NCBI GenBank assembly: GCA_947629515.1
Contig: CANRDY010000004.1
Span: forward strand, 1 to 64,000
Direction: 5' to 3'
Source of the DNA: an uncultured Clostridia bacterium
GTDB taxonomy: Bacteria > Bacillota > Clostridia > Christensenellales > Borkfalkiaceae
DNA length: 64,000 bases
Shown here piece after piece: positions 43,033 to 51,788 of the stretch. Each line of letters opens with the position of its first letter. The first letter of the stretch is position 1. A program made the position numbers and the translations under genes. The notes under the pieces are model-generated. The model saw only the letters and a list, made by a program, of their open reading frames with translations, ran no database searches and was not told the DNA's origin.

Positions 43033-43733
43033 TCTCCTATATTGCGGGAAACCGTCGAGGCGGTCAACCCGCGTTCTCGTATGTATTTCAGAATATCGGG
43101 CAAAACTTCCGCCGTGTGCGCCTTGGGGTGCATCAGTATAATTTCGCCCGCTTCAAGATCCTCTGTTGCGCGTTTATATAAAGTCTTTTTGTCGCTGTCG
43201 CGCCAATCTATAGTATCTCTGCTCCACATAATAACGTTCAGCCCCAGCTCCGCGCAAGCTAAAAGGGTGTTGTCGTTGAACGCTCCCGAGGGCGGCGCAA
43301 ACAGCCCGACTTTATTCATACATATCATTTCAAGCAGTTTAACGCTCGGTCTTATTTCTTCCAGATTACCCGCATAGCTGAGCCGCGAATGGTCTTTGTG
43401 AAAGTAGCCGTGACTGCCTATTTCGTGTCCGCGCCTATAAATTTCGCGCACACAGTCAACGTTGTCGTCCGCCCACGAACCGCCTATAAAAAAGGTAGCT
43501 TGCGCGCCGTATTCGTCGAGCACAGACAAAATGTCGTACACCACATCCGTGCCCTCATAGACGTTGAACGTCAGACTGACGCAGTTGCCCGACTTTTCTC
43601 CGCCGTAAAAGAGGTTCTCCCCCTCAGCCGAAACGGCTGCGGTTCCCCCGCTTAAAAATCCCACAAGGCTTACCGCAAGCACTATTGAAGCAAGAAAGAC
43701 GTTGATTATAACTGTTTTAAGTTTACTTTTCAA
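43029..43733 (-). CDS. NodB-family polysaccharide deacetylase-like protein with altered metal site
   Basis: 234 residues with a TTG start after AGGGGT at seven bases. The signal-anchor is at residues 8-30 (VIINVFLASIVLAVSLVGFL). The NodB fold follows: motif 1 reads LTFNVYEGT instead of TFDDG, so the catalytic-base and metal-binding aspartates are Asn and Val; motif 2 is SHGYFHKDH with both His ligands; ATFFIGGSW and IILMHPKA are conserved. Relatives with TFNVYWG in clostridia form a recognised side branch whose activity is not well known. It may deacetylate cell-wall glycans with altered chemistry or be non-catalytic. Coupled to the M16 gene by an ATGA overlap. Confidence 0.85.
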   Translation of the reverse strand: MKSKLKTVIINVFLASIVLAVSLVGFLSGGTAAVSAEGENLFYGGEKSGNCVSLTFNVYEGTDVVYDILSVLDEYGAQATFFIGGSWADDNVDCVREIYRRGHEIGSHGYFHKDHSRLSYAGNLEEIRPSVKLLEMICMNKVGLFAPPSGAFNDNTLLACAELGLNVIMWSRDTIDWRDSDKKTLYKRATEDLEAGEIILMHPKAHTAEVLPDILKYIRERGLTASTVSRNIGE

Positions 43734-43850
43734 TAGTTTACCCCTAAAATAATTAACTATTTATATAATATTAATTATCCGCGGGGTTAATTCTTTTATC
43801 TGCGCGGGGTCGATTCTTTGCGCCGTGCGGTCGGTTATTTATTTGTGTTT

Positions 43851-43962
43851 GTAACTTCACGGGCTTGGTCTGTGCCTTACGGGCGGGTTTGGTTATTTGC
43901 AAAATATAGTAACTTCACGGGCTTTGTCTGTTCATTACGGGCGGGGTTATTTATAGGCAAAA
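43851..43962. repeat. Two imperfect direct copies of a roughly 55-bp unit
   Basis: Copies at 43851-43905 and 43909-43962, each beginning GTAACTTCACGGGCTT and containing TTACGGGCGGG, GGTTATTT and GCAAAAT. They fill the gap between the NodB-family gene start and the mutS2 stop. No reading frame is credible here. Confidence 0.7.
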
Positions 43963-43963
43963 T

Positions 43964-46327
43964 TTATTTGAGTTTGACAAATGTAACGCCCGTTTCGCCC
44001 TCGCCGTACTTGCCGAGCCGCAGGCTATCGACGTTTTTATGGCGTTTGAGGTGCTCCCATATGGCGGCTTTGAGCTTGCCCGTGCCCACTCCGTGAATTA
44101 TCTTAACTTCGGGAAGATTGTCGGTTACGGCTCTGTCGATAAAGTTATCGACCTCGTAGAGAGCTTCAACGACTGTCAGCCCCAAAACGTTGATTTCAAG
44201 CAAGGGCTTTTCCCTCGGGATCGAGCGCACGACCTTTACGAACTGCGGCTTTTTGCTCCGCTCTTCGCCCACGATCGACAGCTCCGACGTCTTTAAGTGC
44301 ATTTTTATGCTTCCGCACAGAATTTCTGCTTCGCCTTTTTTGGGGTTGAACGAAACGACCGTCCCGCGCGTTTGCATGGGTTTTATGAAAACCGTCACGC
44401 CCGATCGCAGATTTTCGGCGGTGGCTTGTTCAAGCTCTTCAACTTTGCTCCGCTCGCTCTCTTCCTCGTATGCCTCGTCTTTCAGCTTGTTTTTGAGCGT
44501 GCGCGCCTCGATAAGATCTTTTTGCGAAAGTTCGGCTTTTCCGAAAATTTCTTCGATTTTGGCAAGAATTTCCTCCGCGCGTTCGGTGCGTTCGGCGATT
44601 ATCCGCCGCGATTCGCTCCTTGCCCCGCGTGAAATTTTTTCACGTTCGCGGTTGACTTCTTCGATTTTTTGATTGACTTCGGAAAGTTTTTTCTGCCATT
44701 CGGCTTTCATTGCCGCCGCCCTCGAAAGCTCTTCCTCGGCTTTTACGCGGCTCTCTTCAGCCCTTTGCAGTATATTTTCAAAACTCCTCGCCCCCACGGA
44801 TAAAAAGCCCATGGCGTCCGAAAGGATTTGGGCGTCCATTCCGAGGCGACCCGCTATGGCAAGCGCGTTGCTCGCCCCTGGGAGACCTATTTTAACGCTG
44901 TAAAGCGGTCTCAACGTAGCCGAATCAAACTCCATACTTGCGTTTTCAATGCCGTCGCGCGTGTATGCAAACTCCTTTAACGCCGTAAAATGGGTGGTAA
45001 TTATGCCCTTTGCACCCTTTTCGAGCAGAAATTTGACAACGGCTTTTGCGATTGCCTGCCCCTCGTCGGGGTTGGTGCCGCCGCCAAGCTCGTCGATGAG
45101 CACAAGGCTGTTGCCGTCCGCCTCGCGGCAAATTTCGGTTACGTCGGCAATGTGCGACGAGAAGGTCGAAAGGCTCTCTTCAATGCTCTGGCTGTCGCCC
45201 AACCCGCAAAAGATATTGCCGAAAACGGCTATTTTACTTCCGCTTGCGGCGGGAATAAACAACCCGCATGCCGCCATAAGGCAAAACAGACCGCACATCT
45301 TCATGGTAACGGTCTTTCCCCCCGTGTTCGCCCCGCTCAACAGTAAAAAGTTGTACTTTTCGCCGAGTTCGAGATTAACGGGCACAACTTCGTCGGCTTC
45401 AATAAGCGGGTGTCTGCCCTTGTTTATCGATATTATCCCCCGAGCGTTTACTTCGGGCTCGGTGCATTTTTTGTAATAACAGTACTCCGCAACGGCGTAC
45501 GCGCAATCGAGCGAATACAAAAGCCCGACGGTGTTCCAAAGCTCCGCGGCGATTTGACCGACGCGCCCCGAAAGGGCTTTTAAGATAGCCTCGACCTCTT
45601 CCCGCTCGTCTATTTGAAGCGAAACAAGTTCGTTGTTGAGTTCGAGCACGTACTCGGGTTCGATAAAATAAGTAGCTCCCGTCTTCGAGCGGTCGTGCAC
45701 AAAGCCCTTGACTCTGCTCTTATACTCGGCTTTTACGGGAATTACATACCTGTCGTTGCGCATGGTGACAATGGAATCCTGCAAAAACTCCGCGCTCTTG
45801 CCCGAAACATATTCGTTGAGTTCGGAGCGGATACGCTCGTTCAGACTTTTGATTTTGGAACGTATGGAATAAAGTCTGTCGCTTGCGCGGTCGGAAACGC
45901 TATCGACCGAAATTATCTTTTCAGAAATATCGGCTTCGAGATTTTGGTTAAAGCAAAGCCCGTCGGCAATTCTTCGTGTAAATTTCAATTGCCCGTCGTC
46001 GTATTTAACAATGCTCTGATATGCGCAACGCGACGAACGCAAAAGCGCGCACACGTTCAAAAGTTCGGCGCAGTTGAGCGAACTGCCCTTTTCGGCTCTC
46101 TTCAACACCTCTTCGGGCTGACCGAAATTTTCTATCTTACCCGCGCCGAACACATAAAGAAGTTTGTCGCACTCGCGAGTAAAAGCCAGCCTGTCGCGAA
46201 CCTCGGCAATGTCGTCCGAGGGCGCAAGATTCAAGGCAAGCCTTTTTCCGCCGTCAAGCGAACAATACTCTGAAACGGCGGAAAGAATTTTATTAAGTTC
46301 AAGCCTTTGCAGTGTTTTAGCGTTCAT
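43964..46327 (-). CDS. mutS2: Endonuclease MutS2 (ribosome/recombination factor)
   Basis: 787 residues. The MutS core and clamp come first, then the ABC ATPase with Walker A GANTGGKT near residue 331, Walker B LVLIDELGGGTNPDEG and STFSSHIAD signature. A long coiled coil (about 510-630) and the C-terminal Smr domain (INVLGLTVVEALYEVDNF, HGVGTGKLKAAIW) follow. MutS2 lacks the mismatch-recognition domain. It suppresses homologous recombination in some species and, in Bacillus, acts as a sensor that splits collided ribosomes. Both roles are family knowledge. The start has a weak ribosome site. Confidence 0.94.
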   Translation of the reverse strand: MNAKTLQRLELNKILSAVSEYCSLDGGKRLALNLAPSDDIAEVRDRLAFTRECDKLLYVFGAGKIENFGQPEEVLKRAEKGSSLNCAELLNVCALLRSSRCAYQSIVKYDDGQLKFTRRIADGLCFNQNLEADISEKIISVDSVSDRASDRLYSIRSKIKSLNERIRSELNEYVSGKSAEFLQDSIVTMRNDRYVIPVKAEYKSRVKGFVHDRSKTGATYFIEPEYVLELNNELVSLQIDEREEVEAILKALSGRVGQIAAELWNTVGLLYSLDCAYAVAEYCYYKKCTEPEVNARGIISINKGRHPLIEADEVVPVNLELGEKYNFLLLSGANTGGKTVTMKMCGLFCLMAACGLFIPAASGSKIAVFGNIFCGLGDSQSIEESLSTFSSHIADVTEICREADGNSLVLIDELGGGTNPDEGQAIAKAVVKFLLEKGAKGIITTHFTALKEFAYTRDGIENASMEFDSATLRPLYSVKIGLPGASNALAIAGRLGMDAQILSDAMGFLSVGARSFENILQRAEESRVKAEEELSRAAAMKAEWQKKLSEVNQKIEEVNREREKISRGARSESRRIIAERTERAEEILAKIEEIFGKAELSQKDLIEARTLKNKLKDEAYEEESERSKVEELEQATAENLRSGVTVFIKPMQTRGTVVSFNPKKGEAEILCGSIKMHLKTSELSIVGEERSKKPQFVKVVRSIPREKPLLEINVLGLTVVEALYEVDNFIDRAVTDNLPEVKIIHGVGTGKLKAAIWEHLKRHKNVDSLRLGKYGEGETGVTFVKLK

Positions 46328-46452
46328 CTTAAAATCTTACAATTGAACTACAATATGCGTTAAAACGTTTAGTAAATAGGTTAAAATCGGGGTTTTAGGC
46401 AAATTTTATTTACTTAAAACAATTTACAACGATCCTATACACATGCGAAAAT

Positions 46453-49014
46453 TCAAAACACGGGCGAATTGGAATGACCAGACGTGCGGTTGGGGAAAAG
46501 CTCTTTCAAACTATTAATGTCGTCGCAACAATTAACTACGTTTGAAACCTCTTTAAGTTGTGATTTTCCGAATAAAGTGCAGTCGATGAGCGAACCGACG
46601 GGCGAAACCGACACAAGATCGGCGCAATTGTACAGCTCGAACCGACAAAAATCGGAGGTTTTATATCTTACGAGCGGGAATTTTCTGCCGTTTTCGTCGG
46701 TAAGGCAATACACTCTTTTGCCGTCGCAGTCAAAACAGCGTTTTCCAAACGGGCAGTAAATAAGGTCCATAACCTTGATATTGCCTACAGACAGCGCAAA
46801 AGCGTTGGGTTTTGAAAGTTCTTTTTGCTCAAAAACAGTCAATTCTTTCGAAATTGCAAAGTACTCTGTCTGACATAAATCGATATCTACGACATTCGAA
46901 ATATTAAATCCGCACCCCGCAAAAAGGGGTTTTTGTATGCTCTCGCAGAACTTTACCGCCCAAATTCCGTCGCAATAAACGCCATGCGCCTCCCTTGCCG
47001 CCGCGGTTATTTTTTCGATATCCTTACCGCTCATAAACGGCGGAAGATACAAAAACAACTTTTTGGGGGCAATTTCCGCTGCTATTCTGCCCAAATCGGG
47101 AATTTCGCAATAGTTTTCGGGCTTAAAAATAATTATATCCGCGTCGGGAATTTCAGGCGATCGCCCGTCTGCGCCTGCTCTTGCCTTGTCCGAACCGACT
47201 TTCGCGGCGGAAAAACTTGCTCTTGCCTTGTCCGAACCGACTTGCGCGTCGAACAAACCCGCCTTTACTGCTTCGGCTGAACCGACCACTGTGACCGAAG
47301 AACCGACATTTTCCGAAAAATTACCGACATTTGCGGCTGATTCGCCCGCATGTTCAACGCCTTTTTCGGCGTTTTTGCGTTCGGTCGATACCCCAATTTT
47401 ATCATAAGGAAAACACGAAGAACTTAAAATTACTGCTTTTTTATGATTTGCGGCGGGTCGGTTTTGGGCTTCCGCTTGGTCGTTGGTTTGGCTTTGGCTT
47501 TGGTTTTTATTTTGCTTTTGGACTTGTTGTTTATTTTGAACTTGGGCTGGAATTTGGGGCAACTCAAAATCGCCCTCCGCCCGCTCGTTCTTGCTTTCGG
47601 TAATGTTGCGGTAAAAATCCCCGTAGGCTTGCCGCCGAACCGCGTTTAAGTTCGCCGAAGTCACAAACACTCCGTCCGTTATCACCTCGCCGAACTGCAC
47701 GTCAAACGGATATTTATCAGTCTTTTTGAAGCAATTTTGTATATCTTCTGCAGTAAGCGGGCGATTTTTCGCACTTTCGAGCGCATCGCCGCCCTTAAAA
47801 GTAAAGCCGTTTATTTCGATTTCGGCGGGTTTGCCTTGCAAAAAACGCGCCGAAACTTTAATTTTTAATTTCCGCTCAACGCTTAACAAGCGTGAATTTA
47901 CCGACGTGTCGGTCGTGATAAACAGCTTGTCGCCGTTCAGAAGCCGTGTTTTCGAGGTAACTTCCATTCCGCCCTTTGCGGTTTTGAAGAAGTCCGCCCC
48001 GTCAATTTCCTTTCCGCCTCTCAACACTTTAAAGCTGTCGCCGACTTGGCATTTTGTTGAAGTCAAGCACAAAAATTTGCCGTTTTCGACCTTGACCGTT
48101 CCGACAAACTCGCCTATATGCCCCTGCACTTTATACGAAATAAAGTCCTTTTCTTGCCCGAAAGCAAGCCCTTTTGTGTAATTTCCGCGGTTAAACGTAC
48201 GTTTCAAGTCGCTCAAACCGCTTCCTAAAACTTCCGCCGCCGCGCCGTCCAAAATATCGCGGTAGTATTTGACAGAAGCCGCAACATACTCCGCTCGCCG
48301 CATGCGCCCCTCGATCTTAAACGACGAAACGCCCGCCTCGGCAAATTTTTTTATGTCCTCGCCCACCGAAAGATCTGAGAGCGAAATTCTGTACGCCTCT
48401 TCCCCGAACCCGTTGCGGTCGATAGAGTAACGCTTTCTGCACGGCTGTTTGCATCTGCCGCGGTTGCCGCTGTTGCCGCCCGCAAACGACGAAAGATAGC
48501 ATTGTCCCGAAAGGCAAGTGCACAGCGCGCCTTGCACAAAAACCTCGGTTTCGATGATTTTTGCAATGGTTTTTATGTCCTCAAACGCCGTCTCGCGCGC
48601 AAGAATGACCCGTTCAAACCCATATTCACGCGCCAACAACGCGCCGTAAACATTGCAAACGCCCGCCTGCGTCGAAAGATGCAGTTTTATCTGCGGGAAC
48701 CGTGATTTTACGAACTTGCCCAAAAACACGTCTGAAAGAATAATTGCGTCCGCTCCGCCATTCCACGCCCTTTTGAGCGAGCAAAGAAAACCATCAAGTT
48801 CGCTGTTTTTAATGAGCGTATTCATGGCGACGTACACTTTTACGCCGAACGCATGGGCATAGCGGACTATTTCATTAAAAGACTGCTCGTCAAAGTTCTC
48901 GGCAGAACTCCTTGCCGAAAATTGCGAAAGTCCCAAATAAATCGCGTCCGCGCCCGAATTTATAGCCGCAAGCGCGCTGTTTTTGCCGCCCGCAGGGGCT
49001 AATATTTCACACAT
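46453..49014 (-). CDS. U32-family protein (RlhA/TrhP type RNA hydroxylation) with low-complexity insert
   Basis: 853 residues from the ATG at 49014 (MCEILAPAGGKNSALAAI); an ATG four codons upstream is an alternative. The N-terminal U32 domain includes INSGADAIYLGLSQFSARSS and the Cys cluster ALCTCLSGQCYLSS...GNRGRCKQPC typical of iron-sulfur U32 proteins. A DUF3656-type collagenase-like domain follows. Relatives hydroxylate 23S rRNA (RlhA) or tRNA uridine (TrhP); others were called collagenases. Residues about 490-620 are an insert of Gln/Asn-rich and VGSDKARA-type repeats absent from the fold. The start overlaps the HAD stop and lies in the palindrome CATAGTACTATG. Confidence 0.88.
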   Translation of the reverse strand: MCEILAPAGGKNSALAAINSGADAIYLGLSQFSARSSAENFDEQSFNEIVRYAHAFGVKVYVAMNTLIKNSELDGFLCSLKRAWNGGADAIILSDVFLGKFVKSRFPQIKLHLSTQAGVCNVYGALLAREYGFERVILARETAFEDIKTIAKIIETEVFVQGALCTCLSGQCYLSSFAGGNSGNRGRCKQPCRKRYSIDRNGFGEEAYRISLSDLSVGEDIKKFAEAGVSSFKIEGRMRRAEYVAASVKYYRDILDGAAAEVLGSGLSDLKRTFNRGNYTKGLAFGQEKDFISYKVQGHIGEFVGTVKVENGKFLCLTSTKCQVGDSFKVLRGGKEIDGADFFKTAKGGMEVTSKTRLLNGDKLFITTDTSVNSRLLSVERKLKIKVSARFLQGKPAEIEINGFTFKGGDALESAKNRPLTAEDIQNCFKKTDKYPFDVQFGEVITDGVFVTSANLNAVRRQAYGDFYRNITESKNERAEGDFELPQIPAQVQNKQQVQKQNKNQSQSQTNDQAEAQNRPAANHKKAVILSSSCFPYDKIGVSTERKNAEKGVEHAGESAANVGNFSENVGSSVTVVGSAEAVKAGLFDAQVGSDKARASFSAAKVGSDKARAGADGRSPEIPDADIIIFKPENYCEIPDLGRIAAEIAPKKLFLYLPPFMSGKDIEKITAAAREAHGVYCDGIWAVKFCESIQKPLFAGCGFNISNVVDIDLCQTEYFAISKELTVFEQKELSKPNAFALSVGNIKVMDLIYCPFGKRCFDCDGKRVYCLTDENGRKFPLVRYKTSDFCRFELYNCADLVSVSPVGSLIDCTLFGKSQLKEVSNVVNCCDDINSLKELFPNRTSGHSNSPVF

Positions 49015-49023
49015 AGTACTATG
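49012..49023. repeat. 12-bp palindrome CATAGTACTATG at the HAD/U32 junction
   Basis: Identical to the copy at 28621. On the minus strand it contains both the TAG stop of the HAD gene and the ATG start of the U32 gene. Confidence 0.7.
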
Positions 49024-49840
49024 CAAACCCGTATTTTTCTATTATTTCTGCAACTGCGCCCTCGTTATTCGTCACCGAAACAAGGTCAGCACTTCTTTTT
49101 AATTCTTCGTCGGCATTGCCAGTCGCAACTCCAACCGCCGCCGCTTCTACCATTGAAAGGTCGTTTAAGTTGTCGCCTATCGCAACTGTCTTGCTCATCG
49201 GTATGTTGTAGTGCGCGGCAAGGTATTTGAGTGCTTCGCCCTTTGTGTCGCCGAGGGGCGACACTTCAACCAACACTTTCGCACTGCAAGTTACGTCGAA
49301 CCTCTCCCCCACCTTTTCTTTTAAGAAGCGATAAAGCCAATCTCTGTCTTCGGGGGAAATAAGGCTTGCGATTTTTTGACATTTGAGTTTATTTTTGCGG
49401 ATATGTTCCGAAATGGGCTTAACGCTCACCGCGTCAATTCCGACTATCCTTTCGTATTGCCGCAAATAAATGTTGTCTTTGGGAATGTCGGTGAACAGCG
49501 TATCGCCGCAATAGGCGTTGACAAACTGCCCCGTTCCCTCAATAAGTTCGCAAATTTCTGCGGCTTCTTCCCATAAAAAACCGCCGTCTTTTATGAGTTC
49601 TCCGCTCTCGATATCGCTGATCTGCGTGCCCTGATAGGCAATAACAAGCCCTTTTAAGCCCAAACTCCGCACTCTCGGCAAAATCGAAGCCGTCATTCTG
49701 CCCGTGCAAACGGCAAATATCCCGCCCGCGGCAACATATTCTTCAATTGCTTTTTTGACTTTTTGGGGAACGCGTTGGTTGTCGTCGATGAGCGTTCCGT
49801 CAAAGTCGGAAACGATCAGCCCGTAATTGATTTTTCTCAT
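49019..49840 (-). CDS. Cof-type HAD-superfamily phosphatase
   Basis: 273 residues from ATG 49840; the longer frame runs into uvrC. HAD motif I is SDFDGTLIDD (nucleophile and acid/base Asp), motif II is CTGR, motif III is the Lys in DTKGEALKYL, and motif IV is IGDNLNDLSMVEAAAVGVA. A C2 cap typical of Cof/YbiV enzymes lies between. Such enzymes dephosphorylate sugar phosphates, flavin or pyridoxal precursors with loose specificity. The start overlaps the uvrC stop by 4 bp. Confidence 0.92.
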   Translation of the reverse strand: MRKINYGLIVSDFDGTLIDDNQRVPQKVKKAIEEYVAAGGIFAVCTGRMTASILPRVRSLGLKGLVIAYQGTQISDIESGELIKDGGFLWEEAAEICELIEGTGQFVNAYCGDTLFTDIPKDNIYLRQYERIVGIDAVSVKPISEHIRKNKLKCQKIASLISPEDRDWLYRFLKEKVGERFDVTCSAKVLVEVSPLGDTKGEALKYLAAHYNIPMSKTVAIGDNLNDLSMVEAAAVGVATGNADEELKRSADLVSVTNNEGAVAEIIEKYGFA

Positions 49841-51648
49841 AAATTTTCTTCGAGGTACGTCTTTATCTTCTTTGCAAGCGCGGGGCTGATGCCCTCGCAC
49901 TCCGCAAGCTCCTCTTCCGAAGCCTTCAAAATGCGTTCAAGCGTGCCGAACTTCTCTAACAGCGCAAGCCTTTTCACCTTGCCAATTCCGTCGATTTCGG
50001 TCAAAACCGAGCTTAAATTGCGTTTTGAGTGGATATTTCTGAAATAAGTTATGGCAAAGCGGTGGGCTTCGTCGCGGATCCTCTGCAACATTTTCAAGGC
50101 ATAATCGCGGTGCGGAATTTTAACGCTCTCGTCGAAGTTCAGCGTGAATACCTCTTCCTCGCGTTTGGCAAGCGAAATGAGTTCGATGTCGCTCACGCCC
50201 ATTTTGTCAAAAATCTCCTTTACCGACGAAAGCTGTCCCTTGCCGCCGTCGATTATAATGAGGTCGGGTTTGGGGAACTTGTCCTCTTCGTCCGTGCAGA
50301 GCTTCGCAAGCCTGCGCGTAAGCACTTCCTGCAACGAGGCAAAGTCGTTCGCCCCCTCAACGGTTCTTATTTTGAACCGTCGGTAGCTGTTTCTGTCCGC
50401 CTCGCCGTCGGTAAACACGACCATCGATCCTACCTTGTCCACGCCGCTTATGTTCGAAATATCATAGCACTCCATTCGGCGGGGGTAGCGTTTAAGTCCG
50501 AGAATACTTTGCAAACGCTTGCACGCGTTTACAGTCATATCGTCCTTGTGCTTGATTTTGTCGACAGATTTTTCGAGGAACTCCGCGGCGTTCTTTTTAG
50601 CCATTTGCAAAAGTTTGAACTTGTCGCCCTGCTTTGCAAGCGTAATTTCAACGTTTTTGCCGACTTTTTCTTTGAAATAGCTCTCCAAAAGTTCCTTTTC
50701 GCAGAAGTCCTCAACAATAATTTCGGCGGGTGCTTCGTGCCGCGAATAGTATTGAGTTATAAAAGCCGTCAACGCTTCGCCGTCGGAGAAGTTCGCCTCG
50801 TCCAAGGCAAAACTGCTTCCGCCCTGCATTATGCCCTTTCGGGTAATCAAAACGTTCACCGCAGAATACAAGTTGTTCGTTGCATAGGCGATAATATCGG
50901 CGTCGATTGCCTTGTTGAGCGAAGTTATCCGCTTTGCCTCGAGCTTGTCGAGCATTTCCAGCTTGCGCTTGTAGTCGAGCGCAAGCTCAAAATTTTCGCT
51001 CTCGGAAGCCGCATACATCTTTGAAGTTAAAAGCTCCTGCGCCTCTTTTAAGTTACCCTCCAAAAAGCCTATCGCCTTTTTTATCTGTTCGGCGTATTCC
51101 TCTTTGGTAACCTTCCCCGCACATGGCGCAGTGCACCTGCCTATGTGGAAATTAAGGCACTCGCGCTTGGGCTTCGACGTAATCGAAGTGTGGCACAGCC
51201 GAACGCAAAAAGTCAGTTGCAGAGTGTTGAGAATGTCGTTGCAGTTTATGCCGCCCATAAACGGACCGAAATATTTGCACCCGTCCTTCTTGATTTTGCG
51301 GGTCAGATAAAAATTTGGAAACTCCTCTCTGAGGTCGACCTTGATATAGGGATAAGTTTTGTCGTCCTTCAAAAGAATGTTGTACTTGGGCTTGTACTTT
51401 TTGATAAGGTTATTTTCAAGCGCAAGGGCGTCAATTTCGGAATCGGTGATAATATAGTTGAAATCGGCTATGTTTTCCACCATTCGCATAACCTTTTCGG
51501 GCTTTGGCGAATTATGGAAATATTGGCGAACCCTGTTTTTGAGAACGCGAGCCTTGCCCACGTATATAACGTTGGAATACGCGTCGAGCATTATATAAAC
51601 GCCCGGGCTATCGGGCAAAAGTTTGAGTTTTTCACTTATAACGTCCAT
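49837..51648 (-). CDS. uvrC: Excinuclease ABC subunit C
   Basis: 603 residues. N-terminal GIY-YIG nuclease (SPGVYIMLDAYSNVIYVGKA), a cysteine region (CHTSITSKPKRECLNFHIGR), UvrB-binding UVR motif (ALDYKRKLEMLDKLEA), the RNase H-like endonuclease domain (MECYDISNISGVDKVGSMVVF, LIIIDGGKGQL) and tandem helix-hairpin-helix at the end (GIGKVKRLALLEKFG). It makes both incisions in nucleotide-excision repair. Possible LexA target, but no operator-like palindrome is seen in its promoter. Confidence 0.97.
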   Translation of the reverse strand: MDVISEKLKLLPDSPGVYIMLDAYSNVIYVGKARVLKNRVRQYFHNSPKPEKVMRMVENIADFNYIITDSEIDALALENNLIKKYKPKYNILLKDDKTYPYIKVDLREEFPNFYLTRKIKKDGCKYFGPFMGGINCNDILNTLQLTFCVRLCHTSITSKPKRECLNFHIGRCTAPCAGKVTKEEYAEQIKKAIGFLEGNLKEAQELLTSKMYAASESENFELALDYKRKLEMLDKLEAKRITSLNKAIDADIIAYATNNLYSAVNVLITRKGIMQGGSSFALDEANFSDGEALTAFITQYYSRHEAPAEIIVEDFCEKELLESYFKEKVGKNVEITLAKQGDKFKLLQMAKKNAAEFLEKSVDKIKHKDDMTVNACKRLQSILGLKRYPRRMECYDISNISGVDKVGSMVVFTDGEADRNSYRRFKIRTVEGANDFASLQEVLTRRLAKLCTDEEDKFPKPDLIIIDGGKGQLSSVKEIFDKMGVSDIELISLAKREEEVFTLNFDESVKIPHRDYALKMLQRIRDEAHRFAITYFRNIHSKRNLSSVLTEIDGIGKVKRLALLEKFGTLERILKASEEELAECEGISPALAKKIKTYLEENL

Positions 51649-51663
51649 AAAAACCTATTTTAT

Positions 51664-51692
51664 ATTATAGCACGCTCTTATTCGTTTTGCAA
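51664..51692 (-). promoter_or_regulatory. Promoter of uvrC
   Basis: Minus strand TTGCAA, 17-bp spacer, TATAAT, 16 bp before the ATG; the leader is very short. Confidence 0.75.
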
Positions 51693-51728
51693 CGGTTATG
51701 GACAATTTTGCACGGCAAGCGTAAAAAA

Positions 51729-51753
51729 AGAGCCGACCGCACAGGTCAACTCT
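51729..51753 (-). terminator. Terminator of the pectate lyase gene
   Basis: A 10-bp stem (AGAGTTGACC / GGTCGGCTCT with G-U pairs) followed by seven Ts, 36 bp after the stop. Confidence 0.85.
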
Positions 51754-51788
51754 TCTTGAATTTTGCGATAAACAGGTTTTTGGGAACC

